A stretch of DNA of 64,000 nt, taken from assembly GCA_963920765.1 (NCBI GenBank), contig OY987242.1, forward strand, positions 24,576,002 through 24,640,001, in the 5' to 3' direction. The notes beneath the pieces were generated by a model. That model was given only the letters and a program-made list of their open reading frames with translations, did no database searches and had not been told where the DNA came from. This DNA comes from Ulota crispa (taxonomy: Eukaryota > Streptophyta > Bryopsida > Orthotrichales > Orthotrichaceae). Of the stretch, positions 23,893 to 36,527 are shown piece by piece (position 1 is the first letter of the stretch; every line of letters starts with the position of its first letter). The translations under genes were made by a program, and so were the position numbers.

Positions 23893-26800
23893 ATGGAGAG
23901 CTCACCGGAGATGATCAGCTCGAACAAGAGGACCGCGGCCGTCATCATGATGGGAGGCCCGACGAAAGGTTTGTTGTTTCTGATCAGAATTTGAACTGAT
24001 TGCAAATTATTGTCTCAGATTTAGATCGGACGAAATTTAATCGTGAATGTAGCTTCTTTCGTGTTTTTCCTAATAGATCTTTCTTTTTGAAGGTTTTGCG
24101 TGATCTGCATAACTAAGAGTATAATAGTTCTTCCAAGAATCTTACTTCTCTTCACTTGGCGTTTTGAACTCATGAACCTGATGATGTCTATAACCAGATT
24201 TAGATTGAATAATCGGAGGAAATTAATTACGAATGTAGCTTTTGTCGTGTGAATCGCGTTTTCGAAGTTTTTGCGTCCAGCTTCGGGATTTGCATTAAGA
24301 ATACAGTTCTCTATAGATCATGGTTCTCTTCAGTTCATTTTGAGCTCAAGGACGTGATTTTGTTCATATTCGGAAGCTAGTTGAGCACGGAGGAATAAGC
24401 TTGGACAGGTTTTTTAGTTAGGGCGGAATGTGTTACCACAAGGTCACGACGGTTCTTTGTTTTGACCAAGGTTGCTCATTAAGCAGTGATCTCTCTGCTC
24501 TGCTTAAACAAATAGGCATTTTAACTACTTGTGGTTTTTGCTGTTAAGTAGCGGTAGGACATTAGCATCAGAAACTGCAATGAGTGATTGTTCCTACTGT
24601 GTACCTCAGGAGGTGTCGTACACAATCGATCAAATTTCGAATGTATTCCACTTTAAATAATCTGTGTTTGTTTTGTGCGGTGTCTAGGCACTCGCTTTCT
24701 TTCGGCCTCTCTCTTTCAATTTGGCAAAGCCTTTGTTCCCCTTGGCGGGCCAGCCTATGGTCCACCATCCAATCCTTGCTTGCAAAAAGGTAGGCGCTTT
24801 ATCTTTAGGGACGTTTTTGGCCTGACTTTTTTAATCTGATGGATATGCATTACTCTGATAAGGTTAAAGTTTATTCCTTAAAAGGGACTGGATGAAAAGC
24901 TGTAACATGAGTTTATAGCAGGTAGATATTTGCACCGAAGATTCTGTTATTCGCATTGGAAATACAAACTTCAAAAAAGCTGAATAAATATAATTACTGC
25001 TGTTAGGTTTTCCGTTTTCATGTATCAGCTCTATAGCCACCATCCTCAGAGGGATTCTGGTTGAGGAATTGTCACACTCAGCGTCATTTAGTGAATTAAG
25101 TATGTGTGTTGTGAATATGTGTAATGCGTACAGTGGCTTCGTGTTCACAAGGTCTTGAGAACACAAGAAGTCTCAGTAGTGGTCCTTAGTGATGTGTGCG
25201 CTGTGTGAGAAATAGGCGAGCGTCTGAGTAAAGTTGTTTGCTGGTGGCAGATCTCGGACTTAACACAGGTTTATCTCATTGGTTTCCATGAAGAAAAGAA
25301 ACTCTCTTTATATCTCTAACCTTTCGAACGAGCTCAAGGTTCCTGTAAGGTGTGCTGACACTGGAACAATCATTTTTGATTGAAAGGTCGATGTCTTTTA
25401 TTCGTCTAGTCTTTCAGAAATCCATTCACCCTTGGTTGGTTCGACTTAACACATTTGAGGATGGTTACAGACACTTGCTTGAAGACAAGCCTCATGGATC
25501 TGCCGGTGGTCTTTACAAGTTCGAGGACCTACTCAGGGATGATGATCCTGTAAGCCCTTATCATCAATTGTATTTGCGGTTCATCTCTTAAGGTCACTGC
25601 ATAGTTTCTACGAAACCAATGTTTTACCCGTGTGCGACATATTGTAGTGTCACCATCATTCTCAAATAATATAACAAGAGCCTGCATTATTTGACACCCA
25701 CCCACCGTGTGCGGCAATACCTAGCCATGTTGGTAAGGAGAACTTGTGTTTAACTGAAATTAGTGATGCTTGGGAAGATTAATTGTTTGAATCTGCTGTT
25801 GTAGTACTAATGCCAAATCTCAAAACTTTGTTTTCTGCAGACTGATATTGTTGTACTGAACTGTGATGTATGCTGCAGCTTTCCTGTAACTGCAATGCTT
25901 GGTATACTTGCTGATCTCAACGCAATCTGTAATTGTGATCATATTTTTGACCGTCGTAATTTTGTACCATTGGGATCCTGTATGATTATCTACTTTGATG
26001 GTTAGTGTTGGCTCTTTGTAATGTTCGGATGCATTCACTTGGACGTGACTGTTTGTGGAGGTCTTCGAGTCATGTCTGTACGCAAGCTGGAAGATCTTCT
26101 TCTTGCTCAGTATTTGCTGGCCTGCTATTTCTTGTGCTGAGAACTGTGAAGTTATGGACGCTTCTCAGTTTCTTGAATGGAGCCTATCGTGTTTTCTGTT
26201 GAAAGTCCGTTTGCTTTTTTATGAACGACATGTGAGTAATTTTTTTGGAAATCGGATGCAGGGACTTGTTCATTGATGTGGCCTCGTATATATCTGAAGC
26301 GGCTCACAGAAAGCATGGGGGCATTGGCACGCTGCTAGTCAAGAGGGTATCAACTTTTTTTTCATACATCCTTATGTGTGCGTCATGTTTCTATCTAGTC
26401 TTCAACACCTGAGGTTCCAGTCAGGGCACTTTTTGCTTTCTTTTCAGTAGCATGTTTTGGACGAGCAGGATACAAAGTGGTGAAACTTTTCTGAGGACAT
26501 TCGTCGACCTGCAGGTGTCTAAAGAAATTGCGAGTGAATTTGGTGAATTGGTGGCAGATTCTAAAACAGGCGAGCTACTTCACTATGCAGAGAAGCCAGA
26601 GACCTTTGTAAGCTTTTGAACCCTCTTCCAATCCATTGATATGTTTGTGCTGACATATCTGGTCTCCTGTAAGATCCTTGCTGGGTTTGGATATCTCTCA
26701 AAGCATGCTTTCCTGTCGTTATGAAAATTGTCATTTTCAGTATTTTCTTCAAGTGTGTTGTAAACCGGCAAAAGTGGGTCTCAAACGAGTAATTTACGAC

Positions 26801-27713
26801 TAATGTAGCTCAGGAATTCAGGAGGTTTGACAAACATCACATGATTTGCTTGACATTGTGGTAGTTTTTCAGGTGAGTGATTTTATCAATTGTGGAGTCT
26901 ATATTTTCACACCAGAAATTTTCAACGCCATCAAGTATGTTTCTTCCAGCAAACATGAAACAAGTGAGTCTTTCTGTGTCCAATTTCGTTCTTCTCACCT
27001 CATTTGACGCCTCTTAATTAGTATCCGAGTGTTGTCAGTGATGTTATGGATATTTAGGAGATTCCCGTTATGATACACATTTTATCGAATCGATTATAGC
27101 TAAAGTCTTGCAGCAGACCTTGGGATTGAGTCTGGTCATGTTATTTTGCACCCACTATAATCTGGAATGCATTTTGGAATGCTTTGTTGTGTGGGTACTT
27201 TCTTGCTTTACATATGTATTGTCAGTATCCATGTGTTGGAAAAGTTCAAAGGTGACCTGTTTAATAATTAAATTAAAATTACAATTCTGTTTGCAGCCAG
27301 TTTACAGCGCATGTCAAGCTTTGAAGCCCTTCACATTGCAACTAAAAGCAGGTATTTTCCTAGTTTCTTTGGGTGGTTTAATGGAAACTATTGTACTCTA
27401 TCGGCTGGAATGAGCTGAAACGAAGAATATTACCGTGGACTGTGTTTATCTTTGTTGCAGCATAAATTTGTAAAGTCTAGTTGGAAGTATGAATACCTTA
27501 CCAGGACTCACCTAGTGGGCTTGATGTAAAAAGACGTTTTTGCTGACTCATGTTCTGCAAGGACTCGTATGACATTGAGTGGTGCGTGTGTTTCAGGGCA
27601 ATGCAAGCTGATTATGTGAGGCTTGATCAGGATATCCTCACCCCACTTGCTGGCAAGAAGAAGCTCTACAGTATTGAAACGAATGAATTCTGGGAACAGA
27701 TTAAAACACCAGG
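23893..27713 (+). pseudogene. GMPPA/KONJAC-like GDP-mannose pyrophosphorylase homologue, truncated and frame-broken
   Basis: Ten exons align in order with plant KONJAC/GMPPA proteins, nucleotidyltransferase-fold subunits that act in cytosolic GDP-mannose supply: 23893-23968, 24688-24789, 25251-25349, 25471-25549, 25841-25901, 26300-26346, 26515-26607, 26873-26963, 27297-27351 and 27597-27713. Landmarks are [82 protein letters not shown] and LDQDILTPLAGKK. Splice sites are intact. Exon 2 has a CTTT duplication after the GTRF codons, and exon 3 is 2 bp short in a CTCT run, which creates a stop. After WEQIKTPG the expected continuation and left-handed beta-helix half are missing; A49-like exons follow instead. 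It is either a young pseudogene or a segment with assembly errors in short repeats. The exact exon 5/6 junction is a best fit. Confidence 0.85.
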
Positions 27714-27777
27714 GTGAGTACAGGAGTTTGAGAGGATTTCTCATTTCATTTTCTCCTATTTGAAATTGGGCGTGTAG

Positions 27778-29240
27778 GACGAGGAGAAGTGCACTCTGCA
27801 GCTGGTGCCGCTCGCCGGAGAAAAGGTAACTTACTTCTCTTTTGCCGAGTTTGAGATATCACCACTCAATTTCCATTTCGAAATTTTCATAAAACATGGC
27901 AATTGTTTGAAGACTGCATGTGCGCTTGTTTCCTTATACCTTCAGCTTCGTTTTGCGTTCCAGATTTGCCTTAAATTTGAACCGATGACCGTGAAACCCT
28001 AAATAGCCATGAAACTTTGATGAACTAAGGAGTTCAAATTTTCTCGTGGCTAAGTAGAGGAGGATTTTTCTTTGTCCATTTTCATTATTTTACCAGTCAT
28101 TTTCCACTTTCAAAAATTTCCCAAACGTGGAAATTGTTAAATAGTACATGTTCGCTTGTTTCCTTATACCTTCAGCATCATTTTGTATTCCAGAAATGCT
28201 CTAGATTCGAACCAATGACCGGGAACCCCTAAAAAGCCATGAAACTCTAAGGAACTAAAACACTCAAATCGGATGCCTTGTTTCCTCGTAGCTAAGTAGA
28301 AAGAATTTTTCTTTGTTCCTTTTATTTGCTTTACAAGTCCTTTTCCATTTCGAACTTTTTACAAACATGACAATTGTTAAACAGTGCATGTGCGTTTGTT
28401 TCCTTGTGCCTTCAACATTATTTTGCTTTCCAGAGTGGCTCTAGATTTGAACTAGTGACTGGGAAACCCTAAATGCCATGAAACCCTAACGAACTAAGAA
28501 ACTCAAATCGGATACCTCTCGTGGCTGAGTAAAGGAGGATGAAACCCTAATTAGCCATGAAACTCTAACGAACCAAGAAGCTCAAATCGGATACCTTGTT
28601 TTCTCGTGGCTAAGTAAGTTAGAGGAGGATTTTTCTTTGTCCATTTTCATGGTTTTACCAATCATTTTCCACTTTCAAAATTTTCCCAGACATGGCAATT
28701 GTTGAATAGTGCATGTGCGCCGGTTTCCTTATATCCTTCAGCATCATTTTGCTCTCCAAAAATGCTCTAGATTCGAACCAGTGACCGGGAAACCCTAAAA
28801 AGCCATGAAACCCTAACGAGCTAAGAAGCTCAAATCGGACGTCTTGTTTCCTCGTAGCTAAGTACCGGGGATATGGAACGTCTTTTTCCAGGAGGCTGGT
28901 GAAAATGAGGCTCTTCTCACCAACGAGCAAGCTATGCAGCAGGGTAACCAATTGGTTGTTCGCAATATTCTTGCACATGATGTTTCTGCCAATACACCGC
29001 AAGGGGCTTACCCTTTTCTTCACCAGCTTATCCCGAGCGAAGAATGGAAGAACTTGGATGTGCATGAGTTGAAGGCAGCAGCTAAGAAGCCCAAAGATGA
29101 AGCATTTCGGCAGCAGAAGTATCCCAACTTTATTCTTTCTCGTCTTGGAAGGATCAGAGTTGAGGCAAGCAGCCATCTTTCCGGATTGTGTTGTAGGTTT
29201 CCTGTTGTGAAACGGGGTGACGGCCTGCATCAACCACAGG
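27778..29240 (+). pseudogene. RNA polymerase I subunit A49-like exons, partial gene
   Basis: Two exons resemble plant A49 (RPA49) proteins of RNA polymerase I, which transcribes rRNA in the nucleolus. The first, 27778-27825, encodes DEEKCTLQLVPLAGEK in phase 0. The second starts at 28892 and encodes NILAHDVSANTPQGAYP, SEEWKNLDVHELK and then FRQQKYPNFILSRL. It ends at a donor near 29157 or 29240. The TPxxAYP and YPxFxLxR segments are what I recall of the A49 C-terminal half. The N-terminal dimerisation part, the region between the two exons and the C-terminus are absent, so this looks like a fragment. A repeat-filled intron of 1,066 bp separates the exons. The recognition is from memory and moderate. 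Confidence 0.5.
27830..28866. repeat. Degenerate tandem repeat filling an intron, unit about 240 bp, about 4 copies
   Basis: Copies start near 27830, 28066, 28308 and 28628. Each carries GCATGTGCGCTTGTTTCCTTATACC-like sequence (no more than 20 bp identical in all), a TTTTGC..TTCCAG tract, GATTCGAACCAATGACCGG-like sequence and CATGAAACCCTAA, ending CTAAGTA. An additional partial unit lies near 28530. The array ends about 25 bp before the exon at 28892. Confidence 0.85.
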
Positions 29241-29369
29241 TTAGTATTTTTATCTCCAGCCGGCGTGCTCCAGCCGCTCCCGCTCTCCTGTAAGACAAGG
29301 AGAGAAGAAGAGCATTCCACGTTCTTCCAACTTCTGGTCTCACGCTCAAGTGGCACCACCGTAGTCAGG

Positions 29370-29491
29370 GTCCTATAATTCTGAATTTCCGACTTGGTTG
29401 GAATTGCTTGAAGCACAAAGTACGGTTTTTTTTCTCCGACCAATGCTTGTGTGGCATTCTTTGAAAATGGTTTGTAGCTTGCAGGCTCCAT
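29370..29491 (-). other. Coding-like segment of about 40 codons, not recognised
   Basis: Reading minus from 29491 gives MEPASYKPFSKNATQ, then GEKKPYFVLQAIPTK and YRTLTTVVPLE, with protein-like composition. The same frame continues antisense through the A49-like exon, where it is a shadow. It could be an exon of an otherwise missing gene. I cannot assign it. Confidence 0.25.
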
Positions 29492-29852
29492 TCTATTTTT
29501 GGTTGAAGTTGAAGGTGGCTCCTATGCATGGATTTTTGCAGCATCTGCAGCATCAAAGGGATTTTTTTTTGTAGGCCAAAAATATTCATTGACATTTTTT
29601 TTGAAATATCCGAATAACTATTGACTGTACTTAATTATTGCATGGAATTGGATTAAACAGTACCTCAAATAATTTTAAAGTGATGGCATCAATTTTTGAT
29701 TTGACAAGAATTTTATGGAAGCCTAGACTGCAATGCAATTTTTGCTATTGCATTTTAGCATTTTGTGGAAAAAGATTCCCTTTTTTTTCTATATGCTTGA
29801 AGCTCACCTTTATGTTTTGCGGCAATTGGGCCTTAAATTGCCCAAAAAAAAA

Positions 29853-29984
29853 ACACTGGCACAAAGGCATTGAACAAACACCCATTGTAAATAGCTACTA
29901 GGCTTAGTTAGTCTTGCGAAAACATTGGCACAAAGGCATTGAACAAACACCCATTGTAAATAGCTACTAGGCTTAGTCTTGCAA
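29853..29984. repeat. Tandem duplication of about 68 bp
   Basis: Two copies of ACATTGGCACAAAGGCATTG followed by AACACCCATTGTAAATAGC sit side by side and are nearly identical. Confidence 0.9.
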
Positions 29985-30039
29985 ATGCAAACAAACAAAT
30001 GGGGATAGGCCATTCGGAATGTTGGACCTATCTAATATC

Positions 30040-30475
30040 TAATGACTTTTTATTGATTTCACTATACATTTATTTATATGTCGTTCAACTGATAAAGCTA
30101 GCAAAGAAAAACTAAAACTAAAACTCCCCATAACATTCATTGCATTGATTGAAATTGAATGATTAAAAGCTTTCCACATATATGTAAATCTAATGAACCA
30201 ATTTTAACTTTTTATTTAAAAAAGTGTGATTTAAAAAAAGTGTTTTGGGTTGCCCAAACTGCCATATCTTCCCCTTGCTTTGATAAATTCTTGCGTAATT
30301 TCTTTGTCAAATGTCTGGATGAAAAAAAAATTAGATGCCCATATAGGCTTTTGAATTTCTTGCCTTCAATAAAAGTTTCAAAAAATCACACAAAATAATT
30401 TAGCCATAGGTACATGGCCAAAATCCCATTTGTCCTCCGAGGGGACAACACAACAAAAGTAGTTTTAGGGGTTAA
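30040..30475. mobile_element. Partial TTAA-family element, right part only
   Basis: It ends CCGAGGGGACAACACAAC..TTTTAGGGGTTAA, and its interior matches the right halves of 30650-31579 and 33194-35344 (TTTAGCCATAGGTACATG). No left end was found. Confidence 0.6.
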
Positions 30476-30649
30476 AGGTATTCTAATAACATTTTTTAAC
30501 TTTGGTCTTTCCAAAAAATGGTTTATTAGTTAAACAAGAATTAATACTTGTCAAAATAGTTTAAATCTAAAATTTGAAGTGTTTTACGTGTTTCTTAAAT
30601 ATAAACTACTTATCCAATATGGTCAATAAGTTTTTGAAAAAAATGCTCA

Positions 30650-31579
30650 TTTACCCCTAAAGGACCAAACCCTTTTTTCTACCAAAATCATTGAAAACTA
30701 CCTCTTCTAGTTCTAGGGGATGAGTAAAAAAGTAAATTTTTTTTTGGAAATCCAACCATAGGACTTGGACTTGAAGAGGTACTTGTGGGAAAAAAAATCA
30801 GGTCATTCTAGATGGAGAGGAGGGAGATTTGTACATCTGAAGTGAAGGAGAAAGTTTTTTTCCATGCTACTTGAAAAAATCAGAAGCCTTTGATCACTCT
30901 TACATGTAAAATATTGCTCTACCAAAAGTTGTGCTTTTAATTTACCATGTAGGAGATCAAGCGAGGTATATGTAGGAGAATTTTCAAATCAACTTGAAAT
31001 ACACAAGACATGGGAAAAATATAGCAAATAAAACAAAGTAGAGAATGATCCAAAACACAAAATTGTTATGAAGTTGATTATTGAAACAAAAAATGCAAAT
31101 CCCAACAATTATAATGTTGTGATAAGCAATATTCTTCTCTTGGTTTGATTTTATTTTCAAAATATTGAAAATTGAGTTAAATAAAGGACTTCAAAGTTTA
31201 TTTAGAGTAGAGATCCATAACTGCCCACAAACAAGAAGTCCTCATAACTTTCATCTCATTGATTGAAATTAAATGATTCAAAGCTTCCCAAGTATAAAAA
31301 AATCTAAATAACCAATTTCAAATATTTATTTAAAAAGAAAATGAATTTAGTGAAGTTTTTTGGGCTGTTGGGATGGGCAATCCTTCCCAAATTTTCACAA
31401 GTTCATGCATAACTTTTTGTTGAACGTCAAAATGAGGAAAAAGTTAGATGCCCACATATATCTTTGAATTCCCCATCTTCCATAAAAGTATTACAAAATC
31501 ACATAAAGTAGTTTAGCCATGGGTACATGCCCAAAATCATAGTCATTCCCTGAAGGGACAATGGTCCTTTTGAGGTTAA
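30650..31579. mobile_element. TTAA-flanked element, about 930 bp
   Basis: The left end is TTTACCCCTAAAGGACCAAA and the right end is CAATGGTCCTTTTGAGGTTAA. It is a full-length relative of 16545-17483 and 21724-22715. The stretch 31580-33193 shows no gene or clear element. Confidence 0.75.
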
Positions 31580-33193
31580 TGTATTTTATTTTATTGTATC
31601 TCACTGCTTTTAATAAAAATAACTGCATACTACGAATTGTAGAGTAATTGTTTTAAACAATTGTTGTGGTAGGTATATTAGTTTGGTTAATGTTTTTTTT
31701 CAAAGAAAACTTTACGATTCAACGATACTTGCTGCAGCAGTGGCTTTTGAGTTTTCTACTTTGTTGAGCTTCATTCTTTTTGTACAAATCTTGATCAATG
31801 ATTATATATGTTTTTTTGTTTGTTGCAGATATCTTATTTGTTTGCAGCAAATATGGACACTTGATATAAAATATTTGATACGGCTCTTACATTATTTCTT
31901 ACAATCTGTAGAATATTTTTAACTTGAATAAATCCACAGCTTCAAGATTTTATTAGTATTAGACTTACTGATGTCATATTATTTGCATATATTGAATTAC
32001 TGATATACAGTTAGAAGACTTTTTTTAGGTTAATACAATTTTCTTTCTATCCGCCGGTTTCCGCCATTTTGAATTTTGTTATAATCTTTTAATAGATGGA
32101 AGTTGATGTAAACCATTTTCTTTAAACCTCGTCTAAGCATCGAGTATATATATACTCCGTACAAGAAACTAATAATTATATAGTTCATTCTACCTAAAAT
32201 GATATACATTTTTTGGTTTCACACTCTTTCCTTGACAATAGTTACTTTTCTTAATTGTTAAGTTGTTATTCCATTTTCTTCATCATTTTGCTTATTTCCA
32301 AGCTTACATGTGACCCAAAGAATATCATCATTTCAATCAGGTAAATAATAATATTACGTATATTTCACAATGTTATTATCGTAAGTGATGTAGCTTGTTC
32401 AAATATTTCACATGCTTTTGACATTTCTAATAGTTTATTGAAAATATATATCTTCTTGGTGAAACTTGGATTTCTAACGATGATGAGGTAGACAAGATTC
32501 TACAAGATTTTGTAAAATATCTTACAAAAATCATACGGGGAGATTCTTGAAATTCACCAGCTACTTTCTTTCATTTTGCATGTTCAAAATTTCAAATAAT
32601 TTTTCACATCCATATAACCTCTACTTACACTATCCTAATTAGATGTTTTTTGGAATCTTGAACAATCTTTATCTTACATGATACATCAACTACAAGTTTT
32701 CTTCAAACATTGCTTACAAATGACATCGTTTCAAAGTATGTATTTCAATTCATGCAGTACTTTATAGATTTTGAATGGTCTAAGATTCCTTTACACTATT
32801 TTAGGTGACTTTTGCTCAGTTAGTATGAAAATGTAGTATCTTTTCTGTCCTTATTCTCCAAAAAGGTACCGGAGTGTGACATGGGTTTTGTCTTTGCAAA
32901 GATAAAAAAATTGTTATTTTCACCAAAATTGTTTTTTATTTATTTATATGGAATTAATCCCTAAATGCTTGAGGCCTATTTTGACCTTCAAGGAATTTGC
33001 TCTAAACTCAACAAAAATCCAACATTTCGATAAGTTGCATCAATTTTTGTAAAATTCTCAGAGTACAAATTTAAACTAGATATGTTAGAGATCACATAGG
33101 AAAAGAAAACACAACAATATCACTTATGGATTAAAAGATTATAATGTTTGATCATGAGGGTGTTAAAAGTGCAAAATTCATTTAACCGAGCAT

Positions 33194-35344
33194 TTAACCC
33201 CTAAAGGACCAAGCCTCCTTTTGGGGGACAAATGGGATTTTGGCATGTACCTATGGCTAAACTACTTTGCGTGATTTTTTGAAACTTTTAAGGATCGCGG
33301 GGAATTCAAAGAACTAGATGGGCATCTAATATTTTCTTCATTTTGACATTAATTGAAGAAGTTAAAAATGAATTTTTGGAAAAGGTCCAGATTGGGTAGC
33401 TCAAAAATTTCTTAAAAACTAAAATAAAAATATGAAATAGGTTCTTTAGACTTATAGAGTCTTGGACAATAAGTCATAGTTCTATTTTTATAATTTTCTC
33501 ACGCAATCAATATTTTACCAAATCTAAATCTAATTATATATTTGAAAAGCTTAGAAAAAGGAGCAAATTTTGTTAATGTTTGATGTAAATCTAATAAAGA
33601 GAAGTGTTAGAAAAAAAACATTTGAAAAAAAAATTCAATTATGATTTAAATGCTTTAAAAATCACTACAAGTTTGTCAACAATTTATCACTAGTATATTC
33701 TCAATCTATTCTCAATGTACAATACCCCTCAGTAAGTTTGCGTTCAAGCCCGTTTTAAAGTTTAAAGAACTTTGCAAAAGATAAAGTGTAATTAATTTTT
33801 TTTGCTTTGCATCATGGTTTTGTAATTCTTATGCAGTCCTAATCAAGCATGTCAAATTTTAGCCCCAAAAAATCAAAAGCCTATTTTTGGTGAATTGATT
33901 TGTATTAAATTCATGGTTTTACATGTAAATTGATTGAAGAAAATTGGTGATGAGTTTTTGAGATTTGATTGTATGGATATGTAAGGAACATCCATGTGCA
34001 CCTTGTGTGTTAAAACCAATAGCATTGAGTAAAAAACACATGATCTACAACATCAATTCAAAATCAACTTGGGGTGTGGTAAGACCAAAATTTGTAAAAT
34101 AGATATTTTTATTTTCTAACTAGATTTTGGCTAAGTAAACATATTTTCATACTCAAAGCTACAAACATAATCATGGTGTATGAGTCAAATAGAAAAATAT
34201 GATTTTCATAAAGAAATATCTATTTTACAAATTTAGGTCCTACCACACCCCAAGTTGATTTTGAACTGATTTTGTTGTAGATCATGTCTTTTTTACTCAA
34301 TGCTATTGGTTTTAACACACAAGGTGCACATGGATGTTCCTTACATATCCATACAATCAAATCTCAAAAACTCATCACCAATTTTCTTCAATCAATTTAC
34401 ATGTAAAACCATGAATTTAATACAAATCAATTCACCAAAAATAGGCTTTTGATTTTTTGGGGCTAAAATTTGATATGCTTGATTAGGACTGCATAAGAAT
34501 TACAAAACCATGATGCAAAGCAAAAAAAATTAAATTACACTTTATCTTTTGAAAAGTTCTTAAAACTTTAAAATGGGCCTGAATGCAAACTTATTGAGGG
34601 GTACTGTACAACAAGCTTGCTTGAATTTAAACAATTTGAAGTTCTAAAAGGCAGCTAAAAGCCACAAAGATGTTGATGTTGATAAAAGTGAATAAACATG
34701 GCATACTCATTTGTGCAAAATTGCATTTGACATGGACTAAAATGATGAAATAAGAATAATCTACTTTTCAAATTCCAAGACATTTTGTCCCCTTGAGCTA
34801 GCTTTTCAAATATGTAATCACTTTTGAATTTGATGAAGGATTGAATGTGTGGGAGGGGTTTTAAAGAAGACTACGACTTAATGTCCAAGACTCTATATAG
34901 GTGGGGAGCTTTGAATCATTCAATTCTCATTGATGAGATGAAAGTTATGAGAAGTTTTTGTATGCGAATAGGTGTGATTTTGAGAGAAACCATACCTACC
35001 CACAAACAAAAACTTCTCATAACTTTCATCTCATCAATGAATATTGAATGTTCAAAAGCTCCCCACCTATATATAAGTCTAAAAAACCTATTTCATATTT
35101 TTATTTTATTTCATGCAATTTTAAAGATTTTTTTGGGATGCCCAATCTAGACCTTTTCCTAGAAATTTATTTCTAACTTCTTCAATAAATGTCAAAACGA
35201 AGAAAAAATTAGATGCCCACGTAGATCTTGAATTCCACATCTTCCATAAAAGTTTCAAAAAATCACACAAAGTAGTTTAGCCATAGGTACATGCCCAAAG
35301 TCCCATTTGTCCCCCAAAGGGACGGTTGGTCCTTTAGGGGTTGA
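33194..35344. mobile_element. Long-arm TTAA-family foldback element with a nested foldback
   Basis: The terminal inverted repeats are about 280 bp (33194-33475 and 35070-35344), from TTAACCCCTAAAGGACCAAG to CTTTAGGGGTTGA. Inside lie a GTACAGT foldback (33717-34609) and a separate palindrome at 34890-35075 around GTTATGAGAAGTTTTTGT. Confidence 0.85.
33717..34609. mobile_element. GTACAGT foldback element, copy 2 (893 bp), nested
   Basis: It starts GTACAATACCCCTCAGTAAG and ends TTGAGGGGTACTGTAC. The arms are about 400 bp and nearly identical, with a spacer of about 70 bp. The loop-edge motif TAAAATAGATATTT is shared with the other copies. It is inserted inside the 33194-35344 element. Confidence 0.9.
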
Positions 35345-35834
35345 AGCCTTTCAAGCCTCTTTTCATATGTTGAATCTAAAAAGTTGGTCACCAAAAAAAC
35401 ATAAGGTTAAAGGACATAACATACATAACTCCAACAACTTTAAAGCTTTTCAAAATCTCTTCCACATTTTTTTAAATTGAATTTCTAGTGTAATTTTTTC
35501 TCCAAAATCTAGTGTGTTTGAGGCTCATTTCCAAGAGCTCTCAACACTATAGAAAATCAAGACCCTTGCACAAAATCTTGAATAGAAAAAATATAATCAA
35601 TCATTTTCAAAACTAGATTTTTGATGCTAAAACTAGGCTTCAAAAATAATAGTTCAAAAATAGAAACTATTAAAAATAGCAACTTAGGTTTATTGAACTC
35701 CATAATATTGTCAACACAAAAAATTGTTGCCTCATGCGTTTAGGGTTAAGATGATTTAGATTTTGTAAGTATGAAATCATTTCACCAATCATCATATACC
35801 AATTGTGAATAGGCAATGTATATGGATATTGGAT

Positions 35835-36527
35835 ACCGTACCTTCCTAGCAGCTTCGGCAGTTCATTGCCTAATAATTAATTAAAGTGCAAAATCAGCAT
35901 TAGGCAATCTTTAAAAAATTAAAAAACAATTAGTCACTTTCAAAAATATATATATATTATTTAGGCATTCATCCAAGTCAAATATTATAAATGAGGTAGT
36001 TAGCTATTGTACCTAATTGATATGATCAACAACTTGAGATGGTCTTCATTTTAGTATTCATTGATAAGATGGAATTCATGAAAAAAATGCTAGTTGCTAA
36101 CTTCTTACATTGCCTTAATGCTTATTGTGTTTATAAACTAACTTTTGCTTGTATTTTTGTATGATAGTTTATTTTTATTTTTATGTGAGGTTGTGTCTCA
36201 ATAAAATGAAAATTGTCCAACAAATAATTGTACAATGAATATTTAGAGAAGTTGACAAATGCAAATTGGCAGCATGTTTGTTGCTTGACATTGCAACTTT
36301 GAGCTCAAATTTTATATTGTGATTTATGTGTAAGTTAATGTAATTACAAAACTTATTTGGTAGTGTTTTGATTCTTATTTCACCACCTTTTTGTATAATT
36401 TCTTTTTTTTTCAGCTTTATTTAAAAATGATTTTCCAAATTCTAGGCAGTGAATGCCCAAAATTATGAAATTATTTAGGCAAATATTTTAAGAATTAATT
36501 TTTGCCAAAGCTGCTAGTAAGGTACGG
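35835..36527. mobile_element. MITE of about 693 bp with a 27-bp inverted repeat
   Basis: The left end is TACCGTACCTTCCTAGCAGC and the right end is GCTGCTAGTAAGGTACGGTA. The interior is AT-rich with GGCAATNNTTNNG-like subrepeats and no coding frame. The stretch 36528-37570 shows nothing recognisable. Confidence 0.85.

Noticed and set aside
28655-29491. 278-codon frame on the minus strand
   Set aside because: Most of it is antisense to the A49-like exon and the intron repeat; only 29370-29491 looks at all protein-like, and that is listed as uncertain.
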